Notes: generated by a model not told the origin, from the letters alone. Shown: positions 52,851 through 62,260, numbered from the stretch's first letter. The stretch: 64,000 bases of DNA from Alicycliphilus sp. UBA6560 (GCA_002434305.1 DJJU01000006.1:972052-1036051), one strand, 5' to 3'. A program made the numbers and translations.

Positions 52851-53672
52851 ATGACCAAGCAAGACACCTCCCTCTCCGCCAGCGCCGACGCGCTGGTGCT
52901 GTACGGCCAGTCCTTCGACAGCCGTCTGCTGCTGGGCACCGCCCGCTACCCTTCGCCTGCCGTGCTGGAGGCCGCCGTGCGGCGCGCCCGCCCGGCCATG
53001 GTCACCGCCTCGCTGCGCCGCCAGGGCGCGCAGCCGGGCGACGCCGGCCAGGGCTTCTGGGAGCTTTTGAAGCGCCTGGATGTGCCCGTGCTGCCCAACA
53101 CGGCCGGCTGCTACAGCGCCGATGAAGCCATCACCACCGCCCAGATGGCGCGCGAGGTGTTCGGCACGCCCTGGATCAAGCTGGAGGTGATCGGCGACGA
53201 CTACACGCTGCAGCCCGACACGCTGAACCTGGTGCAGGCCGCCGAGCAGCTGATCCGCGACGGCTTTCACGTGCTGCCCTACTGCACCGAAGACCTGGTG
53301 CTCTGCCAGCGTCTGGTGGACGTGGGCTGCCAGGCCGTCATGCCCTGGGCCGCGCCGATCGGCACCGGGCGCGGGCCCGTCAACCCCTATGGCCTGCAGC
53401 TGCTGCGCGAGCGGCTGGATGTGCCGCTGCTGGTGGACGCCGGCCTGGGGCTGCCGTCGCACGCCTGCCAGGTCATGGAATGGGGTTTCGACGGCGTGCT
53501 GCTGAACACCGCCGTGGCCCTGGCCAGCGACCCCGTGGCCATGGCCGGCGCCTTTGCCGACGCCGTCTCGGCCGGCCGCACCGCACGCATGGCCGGTGCC
53601 ATGCAGCCGCAGTCCACCGCCCAGCCCAGCACACCGGTGCTGGGCACGCCCTTCTGGCACCACGCCACATGA
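52851..53672 (+). CDS. thiG: Thiazole synthase
   Basis: A 273-residue TIM-barrel enzyme forming the thiazole ring of thiamine. Family marks: FDSRLLLGTARYPSP, WIKLEVIGDDYTLQPD, and GAPIGTGRG-like (WAAPIGTGRGPVNPYG). ATG at 52851. Stop overlaps thiE (ATGA). Confidence 0.97.
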   Translation: MTKQDTSLSASADALVLYGQSFDSRLLLGTARYPSPAVLEAAVRRARPAMVTASLRRQGAQPGDAGQGFWELLKRLDVPVLPNTAGCYSADEAITTAQMAREVFGTPWIKLEVIGDDYTLQPDTLNLVQAAEQLIRDGFHVLPYCTEDLVLCQRLVDVGCQAVMPWAAPIGTGRGPVNPYGLQLLRERLDVPLLVDAGLGLPSHACQVMEWGFDGVLLNTAVALASDPVAMAGAFADAVSAGRTARMAGAMQPQSTAQPSTPVLGTPFWHHAT

Positions 53673-54583
53673 CGGCCGCCACCGACCTGGCCCAGGCCAT
53701 CGTGGCCCGGCACGCCGCCGCCTTTGCCGGCTTCGCGCCCGAGCCCGTTCCCCCGTTCACCAGCGACGCGCCGGCCTACCGCGCCGCGCTGGCCGCGGCC
53801 AGCGAGCTGGGCTTCATCGCGCAGGACGCCGAATGCATCGCCCGCGCCTGGGCCGCACAGGCCGCGCGCACCGGCCGCTTCGATCCGGCCCAGTGGCCCG
53901 ATGCGCCGCAGGACTTCGGCCTGGCGCAGCGCAGTGATGGCCACGGCCCAGCCTTCGCCGAATGCCCGCAGGCCCTGGGCCTGTACGCCGTGCTGCCCGA
54001 TGCCGAATGGGTGGGCCGCATGGCGCGCGCCGGCGTGCCCACGGTGCAGCTGCGCTTCAAGAGCGACGACCGCGACTCGATCGCCCGCGAGGTGCGCGCC
54101 GCCGTGGCCGCCGTGCAGGGCACGGGCGCGCTGCTGTTCATCAACGACCACTGGCGCGACGCGCTGGACGCCGGCGCCTACGGGGTGCACCTGGGCCAGG
54201 AAGACCTGGACGCGCTGCCGCCGCAGGATCTGGCCGCGCTGCGCACATCCGGCGCGCGCCTGGGCGTCAGCACCCACGGCTACGCCGAGATGCTGCGCGC
54301 CGCGGCCGTGCGGCCCAGCTACATCGCCATGGGCGCGGTGTTCCCCACCACGCTGAAAAAAATGGCCACCGCACCCCAGGGCCTGGGCCGGCTGGCGGCC
54401 TATGCACGCCTGACACGCGGCTACCCGCAGGTGGCCATCGGCGGCATCGACGAAGCGCGCTTCGGCCCGGTGCTGGCCACTGGCGTGGGCTCCATCGCCG
54501 TGGTGCGCGCCCTCGTCGCCGCGCCCGACCCCGAGACCGCCGCCGCGCGGCTGATGCGGTCCATGGCGGCGCACCGCGCCTGA
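53669..54583 (+). CDS. thiE: Thiamine-phosphate synthase with N-terminal extension
   Basis: A 304-residue protein; the core (about 105-300) is ThiE, joining HMP-PP and thiazole phosphate: QLRFKSDD, FINDHWRDAL, GVHLGQEDL, MGAVFPTTLKK. The first about 100 residues (Ala-rich helices, MTAATDLAQAIVARHAAAFA) have no assigned function. ATG overlaps the thiG stop, so the extension is really translated. Last gene of thiOSGE. Confidence 0.93.
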   Translation: MTAATDLAQAIVARHAAAFAGFAPEPVPPFTSDAPAYRAALAAASELGFIAQDAECIARAWAAQAARTGRFDPAQWPDAPQDFGLAQRSDGHGPAFAECPQALGLYAVLPDAEWVGRMARAGVPTVQLRFKSDDRDSIAREVRAAVAAVQGTGALLFINDHWRDALDAGAYGVHLGQEDLDALPPQDLAALRTSGARLGVSTHGYAEMLRAAAVRPSYIAMGAVFPTTLKKMATAPQGLGRLAAYARLTRGYPQVAIGGIDEARFGPVLATGVGSIAVVRALVAAPDPETAAARLMRSMAAHRA

Positions 54584-54631
54584 GAACGTGCCCACGATCT
54601 CCGTCCTCGCATGGTGCGGATAATTCCGCCC

Positions 54632-56164
54632 ATGCAAACACCCCAACCCACTCCCTTCACCCGCGTCGGCATCGTCGGCACGGGCGCCATGGGCCGCGGC
54701 ATCGCGCAGATCGCGGCGCAGGCGGGCAGCACCGTCCAGCTGTTCGACGCCCGCAGCGGCGCCGCCCATGCCGCGCGCGAGGCCGTGCTGCAGCAGTGGC
54801 AGCGCCTGCAGGACAAGGGCCGCGTGCAGCCCGGCGAGGTGCAGGCCTGGAGCGAGCGCCTGGTGCCGGTGGCCACGCTGGGCGAGCTGGCCGGCTGCGA
54901 ACTGGTGGTCGAGGCCATCGCCGAGGACATGCAGGCCAAGCGCGACCTGCTGGCGCAGCTGGAGGCCGTCGTGGCGCCCACCGCCGTGCTGGCCAGCAAT
55001 ACCTCCTCGCTGTCCATCACCGCGCTGGCGGCCGGCCTGCGGCATCCCGCGCGCATGGCCGGCTTTCACTTCTTCAACCCCGTGCCTTTGATGAAGGTGG
55101 TGGAGGTGGTGGCCGGCCTGCGCACCGCCCCCGCCACCTGCCAGCAGCTGATGCAGTACGCCCGCGCCATGGGCCACACGGGCGTGGCAGCCAGCGACAC
55201 GCCCGGCTTCATCGTCAACCACGCCGGCCGGGGCTTCGGCACCGAGGCGCTGCGCATCGCCGGCGAGGGCGTGGCCGACTTCGCCACCATCGACCGCATC
55301 CTGCGCGACCAGGTGGGCTTCAAGCTGGGCCCGTTCGAACTGCTGGACCTGACCGGCCTGGACGTCTCGCACCCGGTGATGGAATCGATCTACCACCAGT
55401 TCTACGACGAGCCGCGCTTTCGCCCCAGCCCCATCACCGCCCAGCGCTTGGCCGGTGGCCTGCTGGGGCGCAAGAGCGGCGAAGGCTTTTACCGCTACAC
55501 GGACGGCCAGGCCGAGCTGCCGCCCGAGCCGCCCGTGCCTCAGGTGGGCGAGCTGCCTCCGGTGTGGGTGTCGCCGCGCGCGGCGCGCCGCGCCGAGCTG
55601 TACCAGCTGCTCAAAGACCTGGGCGCGCAGATCGAGACCGGCGCCGCGCCCTCGTCCGCCGCGCTGATCCTGGTGGCGCCGCTGGGCTTTGACGTGACCA
55701 CGGTGGCCGTGGTCGAGCGCCTGGACCCGGCCCGCACCGTGGGCATCGACCTGCTGGTGGACGACGCCGCCACGCGCCGGCGCGTGCTGGCCACCAACCC
55801 GGCCACGCGCGCCGACATGCGCGATGCCGCCCACGCGCTGTTCGCGCGCGACGGCAAGGCCGTGAGCGTGATCCGCGACTCCGGCGGCTTCGTCACGCAG
55901 CGGGTGCTGGCGGCCATCATCAACATTGCGGCGGACATCTGCCAGCAGGGCATCTGCTCGCCCGCCGACCTGGACCGCGCCGTCACCCTGGGCCTGGGCT
56001 ACCCCGTGGGCCCGCTGGCGCTGGGCGACCGCTTCGGTCCGGCCAGCGTGCTGGAGGTGCTGTTCAACCTGCAGACCGTCTACGGCGACCCGCGCTGGCG
56101 CCCCAGCCCCTGGCTGCGCCGCCGCGGCGCCCTGGGACTGAGCCTGACGCACGAGGAGGCCTGA
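54632..56164 (+). CDS. 3-hydroxyacyl-CoA dehydrogenase (PaaH-like)
   Basis: A 510-residue NAD-dependent dehydrogenase: Rossmann motif GIVGTGAMGRGIAQIAAQAG, SNTSSLSITALA, FHFFNPVPLMKVVEVV, and two C-terminal 3HCDH domains (about 190-280 and 410-505). This length and layout fit PaaH/PaaC of phenylacetate degradation or fatty acid beta-oxidation. ATG at 54632; an upstream ATG at 54611 is possible. Confidence 0.93.
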   Translation: MQTPQPTPFTRVGIVGTGAMGRGIAQIAAQAGSTVQLFDARSGAAHAAREAVLQQWQRLQDKGRVQPGEVQAWSERLVPVATLGELAGCELVVEAIAEDMQAKRDLLAQLEAVVAPTAVLASNTSSLSITALAAGLRHPARMAGFHFFNPVPLMKVVEVVAGLRTAPATCQQLMQYARAMGHTGVAASDTPGFIVNHAGRGFGTEALRIAGEGVADFATIDRILRDQVGFKLGPFELLDLTGLDVSHPVMESIYHQFYDEPRFRPSPITAQRLAGGLLGRKSGEGFYRYTDGQAELPPEPPVPQVGELPPVWVSPRAARRAELYQLLKDLGAQIETGAAPSSAALILVAPLGFDVTTVAVVERLDPARTVGIDLLVDDAATRRRVLATNPATRADMRDAAHALFARDGKAVSVIRDSGGFVTQRVLAAIINIAADICQQGICSPADLDRAVTLGLGYPVGPLALGDRFGPASVLEVLFNLQTVYGDPRWRPSPWLRRRGALGLSLTHEEA

Positions 56165-56180
56165 GCGGGGCAGCCGGCGA

Positions 56181-56243
56181 CTATCAATAAGATAGCTGCC
56201 GGCGCTTGATCTGCGGGCGTTAGAACCGCTTTTGGCCTCATTT
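56181..56243 (+). repeat. Dispersed palindromic repeat, copy 14
   Basis: ACTATCAATAAGATAGCTGC, CGGCGCTTGATCTGCGGGCG, TTAGAACCGCTTTTGG. Just downstream of the hydroxyacyl-CoA dehydrogenase gene. Confidence 0.88.
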
Positions 56244-56550
56244 TCCTGGGTAGCGCCGAGCTTTCGCCCTGCGGCTGGTGGCGGCCGCCTGGGCATAAAC
56301 GCACGCCCGTGCGTATCTTTGTGCAACCGACGTTTCCGGCGCAGCAAGAAATCCCCGGGTTAACCCTGAATCACCCTGCTCCGGCCCACTCGCCCCACCC
56401 GGGCGGACTGTCCGCTGCTTCGCCAATGCACCCGCCGCTGTCAGCCAGCGGCGCTTTTGCACGCTGTCACAGCCATTGACAGCCTGTCTGTCGCGCGTCC
56501 CTACCATGGCCCGATGAGTTGCCCTGCGGCAACACCCTGAGGAGGACGCC
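56244..56550 (+). other. Region upstream of the peroxidase operon
   Basis: About 300 bp without a gene. A hairpin ACGCACG/CGTGCGT lies at about 56299-56315, and a weak terminator-like stem GCCGCTG/CAGCGGC followed by TTTT at 56434-56458. A TTGACA at 56476-56481 and TACCAT at 56502-56507 (20-bp spacing, too long for a standard sigma70 promoter) mark a possible promoter. SD GAGGAGG lies before the ATG of the next gene. Confidence 0.4.
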
Positions 56551-57630
56551 ATGACTGCACTGCCCTATGACGACACCGTCGAACAGATCCAGGAGGACGA
56601 AGCCCGCCTGACCCAGGAAATCGTCGCCCGCATGGCTGCCGCCCAGGCGCGCAACGCCGAGCGCCACCGCCACGCGCACCGCGACGCACACGCCAAGAGC
56701 CATGCCATCCTCAAAGGCACGCTCGCCGTGCACGCCAACCTGCCGCCCGAGCTGGCGCAGGGCCTCTTCAGCCAGCCGCGTGAATACGAAGTGGTGGCGC
56801 GCCTGTCGTCCGCGCCCGGCGACATCCACAGCGATGAAGCCCCCGCGCCGCGCGGCTTTGCCATCAAGGTCATGGGCGTGCAGGGCGATCGCCTGTTGCC
56901 CGGCCTGGGCGGGCACAACCAGGATTTCCTGATGGTCAACTTCCCCGTGCTGGCCTTTGGCACGGTGCAAGACTATCCGCGCTTTCTGACGCTGCTGGAG
57001 GCCAATGCCGACGCACCCCAGCCGCTGCAGCGCGCCGTGGCAGCCGCCGCACGCGGCATAGAGAACGTGGTCGAGCGCCTGGGTGGCACACCCGGCGCCA
57101 CCGTGCAGGGCCTGGCGCAAAAGAACACCAACATGCTGGGTGAGACCTACCACACCCAGGCGGCCATCCGCTTTGGCAATTACGTGGCCAAGCTGTCGCT
57201 GGCGCCCTGGGGCGAGCTGCAGGGGCTGAACGAGCAGCCCATCGGCGAGGGCTTTTCCGCCATGCGCGACGCGCTCACGTCGCACTTCGCCAAACAGGGC
57301 GCCACATACGAGCTGCGCGCGCAGCTGCAAACCGACCGCACCGCCATGCCGGTGGAGGATGCCTCCGTTCTGTGGGACGAGAAGGCCTCGCCCCACCGCG
57401 CCATCGCCACGCTGCGCTTCGACATCCAGAACCCGTATTCGCCCGAGCGCCAGGTGTACGGCGACGACCACCTGGCCTTCAACCCCTGGAACGGCGTGGC
57501 GGCGCACCGTCCGCTGGGTTCGATCATGCGCGTGCGCCGGCCGGCCTACGAGTCCTCGACCGCGCAGCGCCACCGCCTGAACGCCCTTCCCCGGCGCGAG
57601 CCCGCATCGCTGGCCGACATCCCGGATTGA
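56551..57630 (+). CDS. Catalase-like haem protein
   Basis: A 359-residue member of the small catalase-like (y4iL-type) family. A possible proximal Tyr333 lies in YESSTAQRHRLN, matching the catalase pattern Y-x4-R-x-R-L. The segment GFAIKVMGVQGDRLL and GHNQDFLMVNFPVL fit the barrel, and His-rich residues lie early (RHRHAHRDAHAKSHA). First gene of an operon with an unknown protein and a DyP peroxidase. Confidence 0.85.
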   Translation: MTALPYDDTVEQIQEDEARLTQEIVARMAAAQARNAERHRHAHRDAHAKSHAILKGTLAVHANLPPELAQGLFSQPREYEVVARLSSAPGDIHSDEAPAPRGFAIKVMGVQGDRLLPGLGGHNQDFLMVNFPVLAFGTVQDYPRFLTLLEANADAPQPLQRAVAAAARGIENVVERLGGTPGATVQGLAQKNTNMLGETYHTQAAIRFGNYVAKLSLAPWGELQGLNEQPIGEGFSAMRDALTSHFAKQGATYELRAQLQTDRTAMPVEDASVLWDEKASPHRAIATLRFDIQNPYSPERQVYGDDHLAFNPWNGVAAHRPLGSIMRVRRPAYESSTAQRHRLNALPRREPASLADIPD

Positions 57631-57721
57631 CGCGCTTTCTCCTTGAGGAAAAGAGGAGCAAGGAAAAAGCCGCCGCCAGAGCCGGCCCCGCAACGCATCG
57701 CTTGAAAGAAAGGCTGCACCC

Positions 57722-58453
57722 ATGAACACCAAAACCCAGAGCAAGCCCCAGGACGGCCAGGAATCGGGCGGCGACCCGCGCCTGGAAGGCGAGAGCCGGC
57801 TGGCCGAGTTCCGCCGCATCGCCCAGGAAATCGCCGCCGACGCGCCGCAGGTGGCCAAGATCGCCATCGACGCGCTGGTGCGCGACCACAACCCGCTGTT
57901 CAAAGGCAGCTCGCAATCGGCCGGCCGCGCGGGACGCCAGTCGGGCAACGTCTCAGAGCTGACGGCGATCGCCACGCTCAAACCCGGCGGCGCCGACCGG
58001 CTGCGCCGGCTGTTCAAGCTCACCGGCGGCAATTTCGACGGCGCGCAGCGCGTGTCCACGCTGCACGACATGCGCTTCGTGTTCTTCGACGATGACAAGC
58101 GCATCCTTTTTGCCACCACCTACGACGGCGACTGGGACACCTACATCAACGACTTCGCCACCAAGATTCCCGGCCTGATGGACCTGCTGTTCGCCAACGT
58201 CGAAGGCTGGCCGGGCATCGACTCTCCCGAGGTCAAGGACTACATCGCCCAGCACCAGATCGACGCCGCCGGCTGGTTCGTCGCCAACCCGCAGGTCACC
58301 GTGGTGGACGTGCGCCGGCTGCAGCGCATGGAGCAGGCGCTGGACAAGTTTCTGGATGCCATGAGCAAGAACAAGGACATGGACCAGTCCACGGCGAAGG
58401 CGCTGGACGAGCTATCTAAGGAGATCTCTCAACCGCAGGGGGTGGACTACTGA
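57722..58453 (+). CDS. Conserved unknown protein of the peroxidase operon
   Basis: A 243-residue protein, not assigned. The core (about 75-205) has a ferredoxin-like look (ELTAIATLKPGG, RFVFFDDDKRILFATTYDGD, INDFATKIPGLMDLLFANV, GWFVANPQVTVVDV), which could be a half of a dimeric alpha+beta barrel related to DyP. No catalytic His/Asp motif of DyP is seen. The N-terminal 70 residues look disordered or helical. Its stop overlaps the DyP start (TGATG), so the two are made together. Confidence 0.75.
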   Translation: MNTKTQSKPQDGQESGGDPRLEGESRLAEFRRIAQEIAADAPQVAKIAIDALVRDHNPLFKGSSQSAGRAGRQSGNVSELTAIATLKPGGADRLRRLFKLTGGNFDGAQRVSTLHDMRFVFFDDDKRILFATTYDGDWDTYINDFATKIPGLMDLLFANVEGWPGIDSPEVKDYIAQHQIDAAGWFVANPQVTVVDVRRLQRMEQALDKFLDAMSKNKDMDQSTAKALDELSKEISQPQGVDY

Positions 58454-59829
58454 TGGCGCTGCTGCAACACCTCAAGGACCGCTTCCACCGTGACAAGGTC
58501 ACGCTGCAACTTCACGATATCCAGGCGCTGATCCTGCGCTCGCGCCCTGAGCCCTACGTGGGCATCCACGCCATGCTGCACGTCGATGAGGCCGAAGGCG
58601 GGCGCGACCTGATCGCGCGCCTGGCCAAACATATTCCGTCGGCCGACGATTGGACGGGCGACCTGAACGCCTGGACCGGCGTGGCCATCAGCCACGCGGG
58701 CCTGAAAGCCCTGGGCCTGCCGGACAGTGCTCTTGCGTCCTTCCCTCTGCCCTTTCGCCAGGGCATGGCCCAGCGCGCCGAGCAGCTGCGCGACTTCGGC
58801 GAGAACGCGCCCGAGACCTGGGAGGAGGCGTATCAGGGCGAGCGCCTGCACATCGCTCTGACCATCTACGCCGAAGACAAAGCCGCCCTGGATGAGGCAG
58901 TGGACAAGGCCATGGGCGAGCTACGCGCGTCGAGCGGCGTGACGCTGGTGGGCACGCACGAGTTCGGCGCAGACGAGGAAGCCAAGAACCCCTTCGGCTT
59001 TCGCGACGGCATCTCGCAGCCGGTGGTCCAGGGCGCCGGCGTCGAGCCCCCGCCCGGCGGTGGGCGCGCGCTGGCGCCGGGCGAATTCATCCTGGGCGAG
59101 AACAGCGAGAGCGGCCAGCCGGTGGCCATGCCCGAGCCGCCCGAGCTGGGCCGCAACGGCTCCTTCGTGGTGCTGCGCAAGTACGACAGCCGCCCCGGCG
59201 CGTTCAACGACTTCGTGCGCCAGCACGCAAGCGGCGAGCAGGAGCAGGAAAAGCTGGCCGCCAAGCTGGTGGGCCGCTGGCGCTCGGGCGCGCCGCTCAA
59301 CCTCTCGCCGGAGCACGACGACGAGGCGCTGGGCGCCGACCCTCAGCGCAACAACGACTTCGATTTCAAGGGCGACGAGCGTGGCCTGGTCTGCCCGCAC
59401 GCCGCGCACATGCGCCGGCTGAACCCACGCGGCACCAGCCTGACCATCCTGACCGACGAGAACATCCACCGCATCATCCGCCGGCCCTCGACCTTTGGCC
59501 CGAAGTGGACGCCCGCGCTGACGGCGAGCGACGACGGCGGCGAGCCGCGCGGCATCTACTTCATCTTCATCAGCGCGCGGGCCTACGACACCATCGAGTT
59601 CCTGCAGCAGGAGTGGATCAACCGCGGCAACTTCCTGGACCTGGGCAAGGAGCGCGACCCCGTGGTGGGCCTGCACGAGGAGCCGGGCACGTTCACCATC
59701 CCCGAGCAGCCCGTGCGCCGGCGCATCGACGGCGTGACCACCTTCAACCGCCTGCGCGGCGGCGAATACCTGTTCATGCCGTCGCTCACGGCGCTGCGCT
59801 GGATCGGCGAGGCTGGGTGGAAGTATTGA
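58453..59829 (+). CDS. DyP-type peroxidase
   Basis: A 458-residue dye-decolorizing peroxidase. Catalytic GxxDG motif: GFRDGISQP (Gly182-Asp185-Gly186). The haem His is probably His319 in CPHAAHMRRLNPRG, and an ILTDENIHRIIRRP segment follows. No signal or Tat peptide, so cytoplasmic. The 458-residue size suggests the larger D/C-type class. Coupled to the unknown gene upstream. Confidence 0.93.
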   Translation: MALLQHLKDRFHRDKVTLQLHDIQALILRSRPEPYVGIHAMLHVDEAEGGRDLIARLAKHIPSADDWTGDLNAWTGVAISHAGLKALGLPDSALASFPLPFRQGMAQRAEQLRDFGENAPETWEEAYQGERLHIALTIYAEDKAALDEAVDKAMGELRASSGVTLVGTHEFGADEEAKNPFGFRDGISQPVVQGAGVEPPPGGGRALAPGEFILGENSESGQPVAMPEPPELGRNGSFVVLRKYDSRPGAFNDFVRQHASGEQEQEKLAAKLVGRWRSGAPLNLSPEHDDEALGADPQRNNDFDFKGDERGLVCPHAAHMRRLNPRGTSLTILTDENIHRIIRRPSTFGPKWTPALTASDDGGEPRGIYFIFISARAYDTIEFLQQEWINRGNFLDLGKERDPVVGLHEEPGTFTIPEQPVRRRIDGVTTFNRLRGGEYLFMPSLTALRWIGEAGWKY

Positions 59830-59846
59830 CGGCGCTCTGCGCAGTT

Positions 59847-59910
59847 ACTATTAGAAGCATAGCTGCCAGCGCAATATCGGCGGGCGCTGGCAACGTTTTT
59901 TGCTAAAAAA
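59847..59910 (+). repeat. Dispersed palindromic repeat, copy 15
   Basis: ACTATTAGAAGCATAGCTGC, CAGCGCAATATCGGCGGGCG, CTGGCAACGTTTTTTGC. Lies between the convergent ends of the DyP gene and pmbA. Confidence 0.88.
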
Positions 59911-59927
59911 TCCTGGGCGCACTGCGC

Positions 59928-61358
59928 TCAGGAGCCCGCCACCTTCATCCGGTTGACCAGCACCGAGCCCACCGTCTTGGCGCCGTAGGTGTAGGCGTCC
60001 GCGCCCACGGCCTCGATGCCGCGCAGCATGTCCCGCAGGTTACCGGCGATGGTGATCTCATGCACCGGGTAGGCGATCTGGCCGTTTTCCACCCAGAAGC
60101 CGCTGGCACCGCGCGAATAATCGCCCGTGACGTAGTTCACGCCCTGGCCCATCAGCTCGATGACGAACAGGCCCGTGCCCAGCTTTTGCAGCATGGCGGG
60201 CAGGTCGTCGCCCGGGCGGGTGTGGCGCGAGGTGAGCACCAGGTTGTGCGAGCCGCCGGCGTTGCCCGTGGTCTTCATGCCCAGCTTGCGCGCCGAGTAG
60301 GTGGACAGGAAGTAGCCCTGCACCTTGCCCTGGCGCACCACCTTGCGCGGCGCCACGCGCACGCCCTCGTCATCAAACGGCGAGCTGCCCTTGCCGCCGA
60401 TGAGGAACGGGTCTTCGTCGATGTCGATGTGCTTGGGGAAGACCTGCTTGCCCAGTGAATCCAGCAAGAAGGTGCTGCGCCGGTACAGCGCGCCGCCGCT
60501 GATGGCCTGCACGAAGCCGCCCAGCAGGCCGGCGGCCAGGGGCGATTCGAACAGCACCGGGCATTCGCGCGTGCTGATCTTGCGGCTGCCCAGGCGCGAC
60601 AAGGCGCGCTCGGCGGCGTAGCGGCCCACCGATTCGGGCGAAGCCAGCTCGCGCGCGTCGCGCATGGAGCTGTACCAGGCGTCGCGCTGCATCTCGCCAT
60701 TGCGCCCGGGCAGGCTGGCGATCGGCGCCACCGAAATGCTGTGGCGCGAGCTGGCGTAGCCGCCGCGAAAGCCGCGCGTGTGGGCGCTGAAAAAGTGCGA
60801 CTGCTGCGCCGACACGCCCGCGCCCTCGCTGTTGGTGATGCGCTTGTGCGTGGCAAAGGCCGCGGCCTCGCACTCCAGCGCCAGGCGTGCGGCCTCTTCG
60901 CTGTCCACGGTCCAGGGGTGGAACAGCTGCAGGTCGCGGTGCGACTCCTGCGGGGCGATGTCGGCCGCGTCAGGCAGGCCGGCCACCGGGTCTTCGGCGG
61001 TGAAGCGGGCGATGTCGTAGGCGGCCTGCACGGTGCGCTCCACGGCGGCCTCGGAGAAATCCGAGGTGCTGGCGTTGCCGCGCCGGCGGCCCACGTAGAC
61101 CGTCACGCCCAGCGACTTGTCGCGGTTGCGCTCCACCGTCTCCAGCTCGCCCTTGCGCACGTTCACCGACAGGCCGCAGCCCTCGGAGGCGTCAGCGCCG
61201 GCATCGGTGGCGCCCAGTTTCTTGGCGTGCGCCAGGGCATGGTCCACCAGGCCCTCGAAGAACGAGCGGGAGTAGCTGAAGCCGCTTTGCGGCGCGTCGG
61301 TGGAGGTGGGCTGGCTGGGGGCGGCAGCGCGCTGGGCGCCTGGGCGGGGAGTGTTCAT
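59928..61358 (-). CDS. pmbA: Metalloprotease PmbA/TldE
   Basis: A 476-residue TldE/PmbA protein that, with TldD, matures microcin-type peptides and degrades some antitoxins. Family marks: VNVRKGELETVERNRDKSLGVTVYVG-like stretch and FWVENGQIAYPVHEITIAGNL near the end. The ATG at 61358 is chosen (MNTPRPGAQ); the frame extends upstream without family similarity. TldD is not in this window. Confidence 0.95.
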   Translation of the reverse strand: MNTPRPGAQRAAAPSQPTSTDAPQSGFSYSRSFFEGLVDHALAHAKKLGATDAGADASEGCGLSVNVRKGELETVERNRDKSLGVTVYVGRRRGNASTSDFSEAAVERTVQAAYDIARFTAEDPVAGLPDAADIAPQESHRDLQLFHPWTVDSEEAARLALECEAAAFATHKRITNSEGAGVSAQQSHFFSAHTRGFRGGYASSRHSISVAPIASLPGRNGEMQRDAWYSSMRDARELASPESVGRYAAERALSRLGSRKISTRECPVLFESPLAAGLLGGFVQAISGGALYRRSTFLLDSLGKQVFPKHIDIDEDPFLIGGKGSSPFDDEGVRVAPRKVVRQGKVQGYFLSTYSARKLGMKTTGNAGGSHNLVLTSRHTRPGDDLPAMLQKLGTGLFVIELMGQGVNYVTGDYSRGASGFWVENGQIAYPVHEITIAGNLRDMLRGIEAVGADAYTYGAKTVGSVLVNRMKVAGS

Positions 61359-61464
61359 AGCGGCGGCTATGATACTTGTCGCCCCTGGCGCCCGCAGGCG
61401 CGCAGCGCCCCGCAGGCCGCGCCGCCGCGGCTTTTTCTCCCGCCCCGAATCCCACCTGCCACCG

Positions 61465-62121
61465 ATGTCACGCAAACCCAAAAAAGGCTACTTCGTGAAG
61501 GGCCATTTCGTTGCCGAAGGCAGCGAGCTGGACCTGCAGCTGAAGGCCGAGCTCAAAGGCACGCCCGGCAGCACCAAAACCGACCTGAAGCGTGAAAGCG
61601 ACGCGCTGCAAACCCTGGGCGGCGAGCTGCTCACGCTGCGCGCCGACCTGATGGCCCGCCTGGAGCTGCCCGAAAAGCTGGTGGATGCGCTGCACGAGGC
61701 CGCACGCATCACCAACTTCGAGGGCAAGCGCCGGCAGATGCAGTTCGTCGGCAAGCTGATGCGCAAGCTGGATGAAGACACCATCGCCGCCATCCACGCC
61801 GCGCTGGACGAGCAGCGCAGCGGCAGCGCCGCCGAGCGCCTGCTGCTGCACCAGGCCGAGCACTGGCGCGACCAGCTCATCGCCAGCGACGAAGCCCTGG
61901 CGCAGTGGCTGGAGCTGTTCCCGCGCACCGACACGCAGCAGATCCGCGCCCTGATCCGCCAGGCCCGCAAGGACACGCCGCCGCCGGACGCCGCCGCCGT
62001 CTCGCAAGGCCTCGCGCCGCGCAAGAGCCGCTCCTACCGCGAGCTGTTCCAGCTGGTGCGCGCGCAGATGACCGACGCCGGCGACCACGCGGCGGAGGAA
62101 GAGCGCTCTGCGGATGCGTGA
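61465..62121 (+). CDS. darP: Ribosome biogenesis factor DarP (DUF615, YjgA)
   Basis: A 218-residue YjgA/DarP protein that helps 50S subunit assembly: ITNFEGKRRQMQFVGKLMRKLD and LFPRTDTQQIRALIRQARKD match the family. Divergent from pmbA (106 bp), the usual neighbour in Proteobacteria. ATG at 61465. Confidence 0.95.
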   Translation: MSRKPKKGYFVKGHFVAEGSELDLQLKAELKGTPGSTKTDLKRESDALQTLGGELLTLRADLMARLELPEKLVDALHEAARITNFEGKRRQMQFVGKLMRKLDEDTIAAIHAALDEQRSGSAAERLLLHQAEHWRDQLIASDEALAQWLELFPRTDTQQIRALIRQARKDTPPPDAAAVSQGLAPRKSRSYRELFQLVRAQMTDAGDHAAEEERSADA

Positions 62122-62130
62122 TTAAGAGCA

Positions 62131-62260
62131 ACCCCCTGAGCGCCTGCGGCGCTTCCCCCTTCTCTCGAATAGCTGCGCCATTCGGGAAGGGGGACGACGC
62201 TGGTGGACCGGCAAAGCCGGATCCACGGCGTCTGCTGGCCTGGGGTGCGCCGGTTTCATG
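62131..62260 (+). repeat. GC-rich dispersed repeat, second family, copy 2
   Basis: ACCCCCTGAGCGCCTGCGG, CGCTTCCCCCTTCTCTCG, AGCTGCGCCATTCGGGAAGG, GGGACGACGCTGGTGGACCG and TGGCCTGGGGTGCGCCGGTT. Same order of blocks as 44240-44370. Between darP and mog. Confidence 0.75.

Noticed and set aside
53387..56347. 986-codon open frame on the minus strand
   Set aside because: It runs antisense through thiG, thiE and the hydroxyacyl-CoA dehydrogenase, is His/Ala/Gly-rich and has no recognisable domain.
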